A DNA stretch of 46,621 nt from Pirellulaceae bacterium (GTDB taxonomy: Bacteria > Planctomycetota > Planctomycetia > Pirellulales > Pirellulaceae). The notes below the pieces were generated by a model, which had not been told where the DNA came from, ran no database searches, and saw only the letters and a program-made list of their open reading frames with translations. The stretch covers positions 1 to 46,621 of the forward strand of contig JAHDXO010000003.1 of the NCBI GenBank assembly GCA_023382975.1, given 5' to 3'. Of the stretch, positions 33,770-41,911 are shown piece after piece (within the stretch, counting starts at the first letter, position 1; each line of letters starts with the position of its first letter). The position numbers and the translations under genes were made by a program.

Positions 33770-34594
33770 ATGAACCGTTTTGTTGCCGTATGTTGTCTTT
33801 CGATCGTCGGTGTCTGCGTCCTTGGCGATACCGTCTCCGCACAGTTGTTCCCGCGTGTTTGGGAACGCCGCAAGTCGCAAATCCGCAGCGAGGTGTACGG
33901 TCAGGTCAGCCGCGAGTTGAACGCGAAACTGGATGCCGACCTGGAAGAACAGATGGGGGCGGCCAAGTCCGAATTGCAGCAAGCTGCCGAGCAGCAGGTC
34001 GCAGTGGAAGCGGACAAATTGGCTGCTCAAGTCAAAGAGCAGTTGGTCAAATTGAACGAAGAGGCGCAGAAACTGATCCGTGAAGAGTCGGACAAACTGG
34101 CCAAACAGGCCGCGGACGAGATCGTTAAGTTGCGTGCGGAAGCCACCTCCCGCGTGGACTCCGAGGCGAAGCGACTGGACGAGCAGATCCAGTCGCAAGT
34201 CGCTCAACTCAAGGCCGAAAACGAATCGAAGTTGCAGAACACGATCACCAGCTTGAACAGCGCCATTGACAAGGCGCTGAGCGACGCCACGGCAACCGTG
34301 CAAGCCTCGATGGACGGGCAATTGGCGAAGCTGCCCGAACAGGTGCTGGCGGAGGTCACGCGCCAGACTGGCCAGATCAAGTCCGAATTGATGCCCGAGG
34401 TTCAGCAGGTGGTCAAGGCGGAGATCGAAGCGCTCAAGTCGGACACTGCCGAAGAACAGAAGCCGGCCCCTGCCGAGCCACCGGCCGAGCCGCAACCGGC
34501 GATTCAGACTCCGCCGGCAAGCACTTCGGACGAGCAATCCGCCGAGACGCCGGACGCCGGGTCCGGCGACGCCGAAGACGGCGCCGCGGAATAG
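33770..34594 (+). CDS. Secreted coiled-coil protein
   Basis: A 274-residue exported protein. The signal peptide ends near VSAQ (residues 22-25). Residues ~30-225 are an almost uninterrupted coiled coil rich in E, K, Q and A (e.g. ELNAKLDADLEEQMGAAKSE, then AKQAADEIVKLRAEA). The last ~45 residues are a proline/glutamate-rich flexible tail (EQKPAPAEPPAEPQPA). It could be an envelope spacer or a periplasmic tether. No enzymatic motif is present and no family is recognised. It precedes a terminator, so it is probably a single-gene transcript. A GGGGGTG site lies upstream. Confidence 0.8.
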   Translation: MNRFVAVCCLSIVGVCVLGDTVSAQLFPRVWERRKSQIRSEVYGQVSRELNAKLDADLEEQMGAAKSELQQAAEQQVAVEADKLAAQVKEQLVKLNEEAQKLIREESDKLAKQAADEIVKLRAEATSRVDSEAKRLDEQIQSQVAQLKAENESKLQNTITSLNSAIDKALSDATATVQASMDGQLAKLPEQVLAEVTRQTGQIKSELMPEVQQVVKAEIEALKSDTAEEQKPAPAEPPAEPQPAIQTPPASTSDEQSAETPDAGSGDAEDGAAE

Positions 34595-34617
34595 CCGTCG
34601 CGAGCGACGACGAGAAC

Positions 34618-34663
34618 ACGGGACAGGCACCGGTCGTCCCTGCCCGGAGCCGGTCCCGTTTTC
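34618..34663 (+). terminator. Terminator after the coiled-coil gene
   Basis: ACGGGAC (34618-34624) pairs with GTCCCGT (34653-34659) and GGCACCGG with CCGGAGCC inside it (one mismatch), followed by TTTCGTT. A related hairpin with a GTCCCGTTTTC end lies at 39869-39942. Confidence 0.65.
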
Positions 34664-34685
34664 GTTACGGCAGCATGGAGGTTTC

Positions 34686-36623
34686 ATGTGCGGCATCACC
34701 GGCGCGATCTGGAGCGATCCTGGGCTGGCGATCGATCCGACGGTGTTGCAGCGGATGACCGATGTGTTGCGGCACCGTGGTCCCGACGACGAGGGAGCGT
34801 ACCGCAGCGAGTTCCGGCTGCAACCGCCTTACGAAGCGATGCCTGGCGTCGCGTTGGGCTTCCGCCGACTGTCGATTATCGATGTGGGCGGGGGGCATCA
34901 GCCGCTGTCGAACGAAGACGGCAGCGTGTGGGTGGTGTTCAACGGCGAGGTGTACAACTTCCTCGCCTTGCGCCACCGGCTGGAAGGGTCCGGCCACCGC
35001 TTCCGCACGCATAGCGACACGGAGACGATCGTCCATCTGTACGAGGACGAAGGCCCCGACTGCTTCCGCCATCTGAACGGGATGTTCGCGATCGCCATTT
35101 GGGACCTTCGGCGACGAAGGCTGGTTCTGGGACGCGATCGACTGGGAAAGAAGCCGCTGGTCTACCGCCACGAGCCGGGCCGGCTGGCATTTGCCAGTGA
35201 ATTGAAGAGCTTGCTGGAGATCCCCGGGGTGGCTCGCGAAGTGGATGCCACAGCGTTGGACCACTATTTGACGTTTCAGTACGTCCCGCATCCCCGGACG
35301 ATCTTTCGCGGAATCAACAAGTTGCCGCCCGGCCACTTGGCGGTCTACTGCGACGACGGATTGCAGGTGCGTTCCTACTGGGAGCCGGATTTTCAGCGCG
35401 AACGCCCGATCACGACCGGAGATGCCTGCGCCCAATTGCGCGAATTATTGGAGTCGTCGGTCAGCATGAGGTTGCAGAGCGAGGTGCCGCTGGGTGCCTT
35501 TCTCTCGGGAGGCGTCGATTCGTCGCTGATCGTCGCGATCGCCCAGCAGAAGACGCAACAACCGCTCAAGACGTTCTCGATCGGTTTTCCGATCAAACAG
35601 TACGACGAGACTCGCTATGCTCGGCAGGTGGCGGAACATTTGCGGACGGAGCATCACGAGTTTCAGGTGACTCCGGCCGGCATGGAGATTCTGCCGAAGT
35701 TGGTCTGGCACTACGACGAACCGTTTGCCGACAGTTCGGCCATCCCGACGTGGTACGTGTCCCAGCTCACCCGCCAGCACGTGACGGTTGCCTTGAGCGG
35801 CGACGGCGGCGACGAATTGTTCGCGGGCTACCCGCGTTACAAGGCGGTGGCCTTGGCCGCTGGACTGGACCGCCTGTGGCCGCTGCGGACGGTTTTCGGG
35901 GCTCGTATTTGGCAATCGCTGCCATCGTCGACTCGTCAGAAATCGGCGTTGCGGCGGCTGAAACGCTTCTGCGAGGTGCTGCGCACGCCACCGCTGCGGC
36001 GCTACCTAGACTGGATCGGGATCTTCAAGGAGGCGCAGCGGGCTCGTCTGTACACCGACGGTTTTCTCGGCGAACTTCCGGACGACGATCCGGCCGGCTT
36101 CCTGCAGCGCGCCTATACTCGTTGTCAGCGGCGCGATCCGGTAACGGCGTTTTCGCTGACCGATCTGACCACCTATCTGCCCTGCGATCTGATGACCAAG
36201 GTCGATATCGCTTCGATGGCCCACTCGCTGGAATGCCGCCAGCCGTTTCTGGATTACCGGGTCGTCGAATTCGCCGCCTCGTTGCCCGTCCGGCTGAAGT
36301 ACCGCTGGGGCCGAGGCAAGCATCTGTTGCGGGCGGCCTTCGGACACCTGCTGCCGCGCGAAATCTGGTCGCGGAAGAAGATGGGATTCGGGGTGCCGCT
36401 GGAGGATTGGTTTCGCCACGATCTGAAGGAACTGACCCACGACGTGCTGCTGGGTACGGTCGCCGAGCAGCGCGGCTATTTTCGGCCCGAAGTCGTCCGC
36501 GAGTTGGTCCAGCAACACGAAGCCGGAACGTACAACCACTGCTACCAGTTGTGGAGTCTGCTGGTCTTGGAGTTGTGGCTGCAGCGCTGGTGCGACGGAC
36601 ACGCTCCCGCGTCGCCGCGTTAG
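34686..36623 (+). CDS. asnB: Asparagine synthase (glutamine-hydrolyzing)
   Basis: A 645-residue class-II amidotransferase/synthetase. The mature N terminus CGITGAIW starts with the catalytic Cys (residue 2). The glutaminase domain follows (RHRGPDDEG, then FNGEVYNF), and then the synthetase domain with the PPi-loop SGGVDSSLI and LSGDGGDELFAGYPRY. Length and order are standard for AsnB-type enzymes. In planctomycetes many such enzymes serve exopolysaccharide or amino-sugar loci instead of plain asparagine supply. No other such gene is adjacent here. The start has GGAGG eight bases upstream. Confidence 0.94.
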   Translation: MCGITGAIWSDPGLAIDPTVLQRMTDVLRHRGPDDEGAYRSEFRLQPPYEAMPGVALGFRRLSIIDVGGGHQPLSNEDGSVWVVFNGEVYNFLALRHRLEGSGHRFRTHSDTETIVHLYEDEGPDCFRHLNGMFAIAIWDLRRRRLVLGRDRLGKKPLVYRHEPGRLAFASELKSLLEIPGVAREVDATALDHYLTFQYVPHPRTIFRGINKLPPGHLAVYCDDGLQVRSYWEPDFQRERPITTGDACAQLRELLESSVSMRLQSEVPLGAFLSGGVDSSLIVAIAQQKTQQPLKTFSIGFPIKQYDETRYARQVAEHLRTEHHEFQVTPAGMEILPKLVWHYDEPFADSSAIPTWYVSQLTRQHVTVALSGDGGDELFAGYPRYKAVALAAGLDRLWPLRTVFGARIWQSLPSSTRQKSALRRLKRFCEVLRTPPLRRYLDWIGIFKEAQRARLYTDGFLGELPDDDPAGFLQRAYTRCQRRDPVTAFSLTDLTTYLPCDLMTKVDIASMAHSLECRQPFLDYRVVEFAASLPVRLKYRWGRGKHLLRAAFGHLLPREIWSRKKMGFGVPLEDWFRHDLKELTHDVLLGTVAEQRGYFRPEVVRELVQQHEAGTYNHCYQLWSLLVLELWLQRWCDGHAPASPR

Positions 36624-36653
36624 CGGTTAGAATGCGCCGCCGCGTAGCTCAAC

Positions 36654-36733
36654 TCCCGTAGCACAGGCTGCCAGCCTGTATCGTCTTGCGTGATCCCGTA
36701 GCACGAACTGGCAGCCTGTATCGCCTTTCGGGA
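36654..36733. repeat. Tandem pair of 40-bp repeats
   Basis: Two imperfect copies, 36654-36693 and 36694-36733, both begin TCCCGTAGCAC and share GCAGCCTGTATCG-like sequence (CAGCCTGTATCG). Related GGCTGGCAGCCTG sequence occurs near 15514. They lie between asnB and glgC. Confidence 0.75.
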
Positions 36734-36817
36734 AGCCGTTACAATGCAGAGCGGCGGTCCTTGGCTCCTCGTGCTCCCGTCCGAGCGGAAAAACTCCCAG
36801 ATACGGAGGTCGGCAAC

Positions 36818-38065
36818 ATGAAAGACACACTGGCCGTGATTCTGGCCGGCGGCCGCGGCGAACGGCTCGATCCGTTGACCCGGGACCGGGCCAAACCGGC
36901 GGTGCCGTTCGGCGGCGCCTATCGCATTATCGATTTCACGCTGTCGAACTGTCTGAACAGCGGGCTGATGAAGATGTTGCTGTTGACACAGTTCAAGTCG
37001 ATGAGTCTAGACCGGCACATCGATCTTGGCTGGCGGCGGTTTTTCTGCCGCGATTTGGATCAGTTCGTCGACATCGTACCGCCTCAACAACGCATCGACC
37101 GGGGGTGGTATCAGGGTACGGCCGATGCCGTCTACCAGAATATCTACACGATCGAAAAGGAGAACCCGCGGTACGTGTTCATCCTGGCCGGCGACCACAT
37201 CTACAAGATGGACTACGCCAAGATGCTCGCGAGCCATGTGGAACGCGACGCCGATGTCACGATCGGCGTGTTTCACGTCGAAGTGGAAACCGCGGCTCGG
37301 CAGTTCGGCATCCTGGAGATCGACACCAACGAGCGCGTGATCGGTTTTGAAGAAAAACCCGAGCAGCCCAAGTCGATCCCCGGCGACGATCGCCTCTGCC
37401 TGGCATCGATGGGCATCTACGTGTTCAACGCGGACTTTTTGTTCGAGCAGTTGCTGGAGGACGCCAATCGCCAGGACAGCAACCACGACTTCGGCCGGAA
37501 CATCATCCCGGCGATCTTCGACCGTCACCGGGTTTACGCCTTTCCGTTTCGCAGCGAAGGCGCCCGGCCAAGCTACTGGCGGGACGTCGGCACGTTGGAC
37601 GCTTTCTACGAGGCGAACATGGACCTGGTTTCCGTCGAGCCGGCATTGAATCTGTACGACGAGCAGTGGCCGATCCGGACCTACCAACGCGTTCTGCCGC
37701 CGCCGAAATTCGTGTTTCGCGGCGGTGCGGATTCCCGTCGAGTCGGACGGGCGTTGGACAGCATCGTATGTTCCGGATGCGTCATCTCGGGCGGATTGGT
37801 GGAAGGTTCGATCCTGGGACCGCAGGTCCGCATCAATAGCTACGCCGAGGTACACGATTCGCTGCTTTTCGACGGTGTCAGGGTGGGACGGCGCTGCAAG
37901 ATCCGCCGCGCGATCATCGACAAGGACATCGACATCCCCGAGAACACCGAGATCGGGTACGATCTGGAAAAGGATCGGCATCGCGGCTTCAAGATCACCG
38001 AGAGCGGAATCGTGGTGATCCCGAAAGTGGACAGTCTGGCCGAGTTGCTCAAGCGGGCAACCTGA
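36818..38065 (+). CDS. glgC: Glucose-1-phosphate adenylyltransferase
   Basis: A 415-residue ADP-glucose pyrophosphorylase, which makes ADP-glucose from glucose-1-phosphate and ATP for glycogen synthesis. The nucleotidyltransferase motif is ILAGGRGERLDPLTRDRAKPA, trimmed here, at residues 8-24, followed by PFGGAYRIIDFTLSNC and YQGTADAVYQN. The C-terminal left-handed beta-helix carries VVEGSILGPQVRI-type repeats. Length is normal. The start at 36818 has GGAGG upstream. No glgA or glgB is seen in the window. Confidence 0.95.
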   Translation: MKDTLAVILAGGRGERLDPLTRDRAKPAVPFGGAYRIIDFTLSNCLNSGLMKMLLLTQFKSMSLDRHIDLGWRRFFCRDLDQFVDIVPPQQRIDRGWYQGTADAVYQNIYTIEKENPRYVFILAGDHIYKMDYAKMLASHVERDADVTIGVFHVEVETAARQFGILEIDTNERVIGFEEKPEQPKSIPGDDRLCLASMGIYVFNADFLFEQLLEDANRQDSNHDFGRNIIPAIFDRHRVYAFPFRSEGARPSYWRDVGTLDAFYEANMDLVSVEPALNLYDEQWPIRTYQRVLPPPKFVFRGGADSRRVGRALDSIVCSGCVISGGLVEGSILGPQVRINSYAEVHDSLLFDGVRVGRRCKIRRAIIDKDIDIPENTEIGYDLEKDRHRGFKITESGIVVIPKVDSLAELLKRAT

Positions 38066-38084
38066 CCGACAACAAGGGTGACGC

Positions 38085-39842
38085 ATGAATCGGAAATCCA
38101 TCGGCCGTTTTCTTGTACTGGGGAGTCTGTGCTGGGGCATGTTGGAAGCCACGAATCCTGTTTGGTCGCATGCCCAGTCGGGCGGGCAACGCGTGCTCGG
38201 ATACGATCGACCCGTCGGCCCTGCGTTTCAGAGCCGATCCGTCGTGCTGGCTCGGAATGGGATAGTGGCGACCAGTCATCCGCTGGCGGCGCAGGCCGGA
38301 CTGAACGTGCTGCGCAGCGGAGGCAACGCCGCCGATGCGGCCATTGCGGCCAATGCGATGCTGGGCGTGGTCGAACCGATGAGTTGCGGGATCGGCGGCG
38401 ACCTGTTTGCGATCTATTGGGACAGCAAGACGCAATCGCTGTATGGACTGAATGCCAGCGGTCGAAGTCCGTACGCTTTGAACCGTCAAGTGTTTGCCGA
38501 GCGTGGTCTGGAGACTGTTCCCATTCAAGGACCGCTGTCTTGGTCCGTGCCGGGCTGTGTGAGCGGTTGGCAGACGCTGCTGGACCGTTTCGGCACCCGG
38601 TCGTTGGCCGAATTGCTGGAACCGGCGGCACAAACGGCCGAGGCGGGATTCCCGGTCACCGAAGTGATCGCCCATTTCTGGCGCGGCGCGGAGAACTCGC
38701 TCCGCAAGCACGCGGGGTCCGCGGCCATCTACCTGATCGACGGCCGCCGGGCACCGCGGTTCGGCGAGGTGTTTCGGAACCCGACTCTGGCCGACGTGTA
38801 TCGCCAGATCGGCCGCGAGGGCGCTGGCGATTTCTACCGGGGTGGAATCGCTGCCAAGCTTGTCGCCTTTAGCGAGGCCGAAGGCGGCTTCCTCTCCGCC
38901 CGAGATCTCGCGGAACACCGCAGCGACTGGGTGCGGCCCGTATCGGCCAGCTACCGTGGCTACGAAGTTTGGGAATTGCCGCCCAGTGGCCAAGGCATCG
39001 CGGTGCTGCAAATGCTGAACTTGCTGGAAGCGTCGGACCTGGCCCAGTTCGGCCCGGGAAGTACCGAGTATCTGCATCGGTTGGTGGAAGCCAAGAAACT
39101 GGCCTTTGCCGATCGGGCGAGATTCTACGCCGATCCGGATTTCGAGGACGTGCCGGTCGAGACGCTGATTTCCAAGGCGTACGCCCGACGGCAATTGCAG
39201 CGTCTCGATCCCGACCGGGCCGCGATCGATGTCCCGCCCGGAAATCCTCGCATGGAACTCGGCGATACGGTCTATCTGACGGTGGTCGACAAGGACCGCA
39301 ACTGCTGCTCGCTGATCCAAAGCGTGTTTCACGGCTTTGGATCGATGATGACGCCCGGCGACTTGGGATTTGTACTGCAGAACCGCGGGGCATTGTTCGC
39401 CCTGGACGACAAGCATCCGAACCGGCTGGAGCCGCACAAACGGCCCTTTCACACCATCATCCCCGGGATGGTCACCCGCGAAGGTCGCCCTTGGTTCTGC
39501 TTCGGTGTGATGGGCGGCGACATGCAGCCGCAGGGGCATGTGCAAGTCCTGGTGAATCTGATCGACTTCGGCATGAACGTGCAGGCGGCCGGCGACGCGG
39601 CGCGGGTGTTCCATGTGGGCAGCGCGGCTCCGACCGGGCTGCCGGCCCAAGGAGGCGGAACGGTGCGGGTCGAATCGGGCATCCCGGAGTCGTCGATTGC
39701 CGCCTTGCGCGACAAGGGCCACACGGTCGTGCGTGGGCAAGGCGGGTTCGGCGGTTATCAGGGAATCTTGATCGACGACGAAACCGGCGTCTTGCACGGC
39801 GCGACCGAGTCCCGGACGGACGGTGTCGCGATGGGTTATTGA
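38085..39842 (+). CDS. ggt: Gamma-glutamyltransferase, secreted
   Basis: A 585-residue gamma-glutamyltransferase precursor that autocleaves before a catalytic threonine. The signal peptide covers ~1-31. The large-subunit landmarks SGGNAADAAIAANAML (78-93) and MSCGIGGDLFA (99-109) are present. The probable catalytic Thr is T395 in GDTVYLTVVD, and the small subunit has GSMMTPGDLGFVLQNR and GGDMQPQGHVQVL. It degrades glutathione or transfers gamma-glutamyl groups in the periplasm. It follows glgC by 19 bp. Start ATG 38085; the SD is weak (AAGGGTGACGC). Confidence 0.94.
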   Translation: MNRKSIGRFLVLGSLCWGMLEATNPVWSHAQSGGQRVLGYDRPVGPAFQSRSVVLARNGIVATSHPLAAQAGLNVLRSGGNAADAAIAANAMLGVVEPMSCGIGGDLFAIYWDSKTQSLYGLNASGRSPYALNRQVFAERGLETVPIQGPLSWSVPGCVSGWQTLLDRFGTRSLAELLEPAAQTAEAGFPVTEVIAHFWRGAENSLRKHAGSAAIYLIDGRRAPRFGEVFRNPTLADVYRQIGREGAGDFYRGGIAAKLVAFSEAEGGFLSARDLAEHRSDWVRPVSASYRGYEVWELPPSGQGIAVLQMLNLLEASDLAQFGPGSTEYLHRLVEAKKLAFADRARFYADPDFEDVPVETLISKAYARRQLQRLDPDRAAIDVPPGNPRMELGDTVYLTVVDKDRNCCSLIQSVFHGFGSMMTPGDLGFVLQNRGALFALDDKHPNRLEPHKRPFHTIIPGMVTREGRPWFCFGVMGGDMQPQGHVQVLVNLIDFGMNVQAAGDAARVFHVGSAAPTGLPAQGGGTVRVESGIPESSIAALRDKGHTVVRGQGGFGGYQGILIDDETGVLHGATESRTDGVAMGY

Positions 39843-39868
39843 GTTCGCCGAAGCGGCCTGACGAGAAA

Positions 39869-39942
39869 GGGAACTGGCTCGAGGACATGCAGTACCTTCG
39901 CCTCGGTGCCTCCGTGCTCGTCAGTGGTGCCAGTCCCGTTTT
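39869..39942 (+). terminator. Terminator between ggt and the mutarotase gene
   Basis: GGGAACTGGC (39869-39878) pairs with GCCAGTCCC (39929-39937, one base bulged), followed by GTTTTCC. It has the same GTCCCGTTTTC end as the hairpin at 34618-34663. Confidence 0.55.
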
Positions 39943-39972
39943 CCGAACTTTTTGTGCTATAGGAGTTGTGCG

Positions 39973-41172
39973 ATGACCAATCGAGAAATCGTTCGTGCGT
40001 TGGTTCTGTTCGTTGTCGTCGGCTGGCTGGCGGGATCGGCCCGTTCGTCCGACGATGGCGCGGACCAGCCGGCCGTGAAGGTGACGAAGAGCCAGTGGGG
40101 TCAGACCCCCGACGGTTCGTCGATCGACTTGTACACGTTGACGAATGCGTCGGGGATGCGTGCGACCGTGATGACCTACGGCGCGACGCTCACGTCGGTC
40201 TGCGTCCCGGACCGGGCAGGGCGGCTGGACAACGTCACGCTTTATTTGGACACCTGCGACGACTACCTGCGCGGTCATCCTTTGTTCGGTTCGGTCGTGG
40301 GACGCTATGCGAATCGGATTGCCGGTGCCGGCTTCACGCTGGACGGAGTCCAATACGCCCTGACGCCCAACGCCGGCGCGAATCACATCCACGGGGGCCG
40401 CGACGGCTTTCAGCGGCTGCTGTGGAAGGCCGAACCGGTTCAGCGCGAACAGAGCGCCGGTGTACTTCTGACGCATACCAGTCCGGACGGTCACGAAGGC
40501 TATCCCGGCACTCTGAAAGTCTCGGTGCTGTACGAAGTGACGAAGGACAACCAGTTGCGCATGGAGTATCGCGCGGTCACGGACAAGCCGACCCATGTGA
40601 ACCTCACGAACCACGCCTACTGGAATCTCGGCGGTGCGTTGTCCGGAGAAATCCTCGATCATACGCTGACGTTGAACGCCGACGCCTACTTGCCAGCCGA
40701 CGCGCAGAAGATCCCGACCGGGGAGATCCGCACCGTCGCGGATACGGTGATGGATTTCCGCCGACCGCAGCCGATCGGCTCGCGGATCCAACAGGTCGAA
40801 GGCAAGAACTACGATCACTGCTACGTGCTCAACAAACAGCCCGATCAGCGGCTCTCACTAGCGGCTCGCGTGAGCGATCCCAAGAGCGGACGCGTGATGG
40901 AAGTCTTCACGACCCAACCAGGTGTCCAGTTCTTTACGGCCAGTTTCCTGTCCGACCGTTTGGGGGCAGGCGGCCGCAGCTATGGTCCCTATCACGGGTT
41001 CTGTCTCGAGACCCAACACTATCCGGATTCGCCGAACCGGGCGCACTTTCCATCGACCGTTCTGCGTCCCGGCGCGACCTATCACGAACTCACGATTCAC
41101 AAGTTTTACGTGGACACGCAGCCGGATAGCACTTCGACGTCGGCGGCCCCTGGTATCTCGCGGGACGACTGA
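39973..41172 (+). CDS. galM: Secreted aldose 1-epimerase (mutarotase)
   Basis: A 399-residue mutarotase with a signal peptide (VRALVLFVVVGWLAGSARS). It interconverts alpha and beta anomers of galactose and glucose. Family motifs are GRYANRIAGAGF, HIHGGRDGFQRLLW, NLTNHAYWNL with the catalytic histidine, and GFCLETQHYPDSPN with the catalytic glutamate. Cytoplasmic GalM lacks a signal, so this form acts outside the cell, as often in planctomycetes. The start at 39973 has AGGAG seven bases upstream. The terminator before it implies its own transcript. Confidence 0.93.
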   Translation: MTNREIVRALVLFVVVGWLAGSARSSDDGADQPAVKVTKSQWGQTPDGSSIDLYTLTNASGMRATVMTYGATLTSVCVPDRAGRLDNVTLYLDTCDDYLRGHPLFGSVVGRYANRIAGAGFTLDGVQYALTPNAGANHIHGGRDGFQRLLWKAEPVQREQSAGVLLTHTSPDGHEGYPGTLKVSVLYEVTKDNQLRMEYRAVTDKPTHVNLTNHAYWNLGGALSGEILDHTLTLNADAYLPADAQKIPTGEIRTVADTVMDFRRPQPIGSRIQQVEGKNYDHCYVLNKQPDQRLSLAARVSDPKSGRVMEVFTTQPGVQFFTASFLSDRLGAGGRSYGPYHGFCLETQHYPDSPNRAHFPSTVLRPGATYHELTIHKFYVDTQPDSTSTSAAPGISRDD

Positions 41173-41439
41173 GCAGCCTCACTTGAAGGTCTGGATAGCT
41201 TTTGTTTGCTTGACTTCCGGAAGGAGATCCGTAATCATGACAAACGAGGACACTCTTATCGAATAACGGTGGCCGCTTCGTTCCCACTTCTCGGAGGTTG
41301 TGAAGAACGGGACGGGCTCTGGGTGAATCCTGCGAACCAGCGCCGAGGTTCGTGGAACTCGAGATGCCTCTCCCAATTTTTCCGCAGCCTATCAGCGGTC
41401 ACGCCAGACGGCGGCATGCCGAGCAAAGGGGCTTGAAGG
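41173..41439. other. Gene-free stretch containing a nine-codon ORF
   Basis: No full gene is supported. At 41237-41266 an ATG with a near-perfect ribosome site (GGAAGGAG, 41219-41226) opens only nine codons (MTNEDTLIE) before TAA. This might be a leader peptide or the stub of a lost gene. Confidence 0.4.
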
Positions 41440-41898
41440 ATGAGCGAGAGAAGCCGGAAGATCGATCGCGAATTGGCAGCCAGGCGGGCCGCACTTCAGC
41501 AGTTGCTTGCCGAACTCAGTGACATGTTGGACGAGATCGAAGACGCCGATACGGATTACTGGTGTTCTCTGGCGATTCCGGTCGAAGGCGTGCCGACCCG
41601 GTTGGCACGATTGACCAGCGAGGTCCGGAACATGTTCGACCTGGAAGAGGACGAGCTGCACTTGGATGCCTTGTCGCAGTGGCGGCCGGACCTCCGCGAG
41701 CGTTTCGAGCAGTTGAATGCCGAGCACGCGGACTTGCTCGAACAGCTCGATGAACTGTATGAATTGGCGGGTTCTTCTGTGAGGCCGGGATCGACTTGGA
41801 ACGACATCGAACACCACTACCGCGGCTTTGAACGCCGCCTGGCCAGTCATCGGCGGGACGAAGAGCATCTGCTGGCCCAGGCGGGTTGGGAAAGCTAG
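41440..41898 (+). CDS. Hypothetical helical protein
   Basis: A 152-residue all-helical, acidic protein with no signal peptide. The pattern LRERFEQLNAEHADLLEQLDEL, shortened here, and HHYRGFERRLASHRRDEEHLL place histidines and glutamates on two helices in a way that recalls hemerythrin-like HHE domains. The match is not diagnostic. A central segment (DYWCSLAIPVEG) is less helical. It starts at an ATG with AAGG upstream and stands between the mutarotase and the convergent deacetylase gene. I make no functional claim. Confidence 0.6.
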   Translation: MSERSRKIDRELAARRAALQQLLAELSDMLDEIEDADTDYWCSLAIPVEGVPTRLARLTSEVRNMFDLEEDELHLDALSQWRPDLRERFEQLNAEHADLLEQLDELYELAGSSVRPGSTWNDIEHHYRGFERRLASHRRDEEHLLAQAGWES

Positions 41899-41911
41899 TC
41901 CGTCGTCAAAC

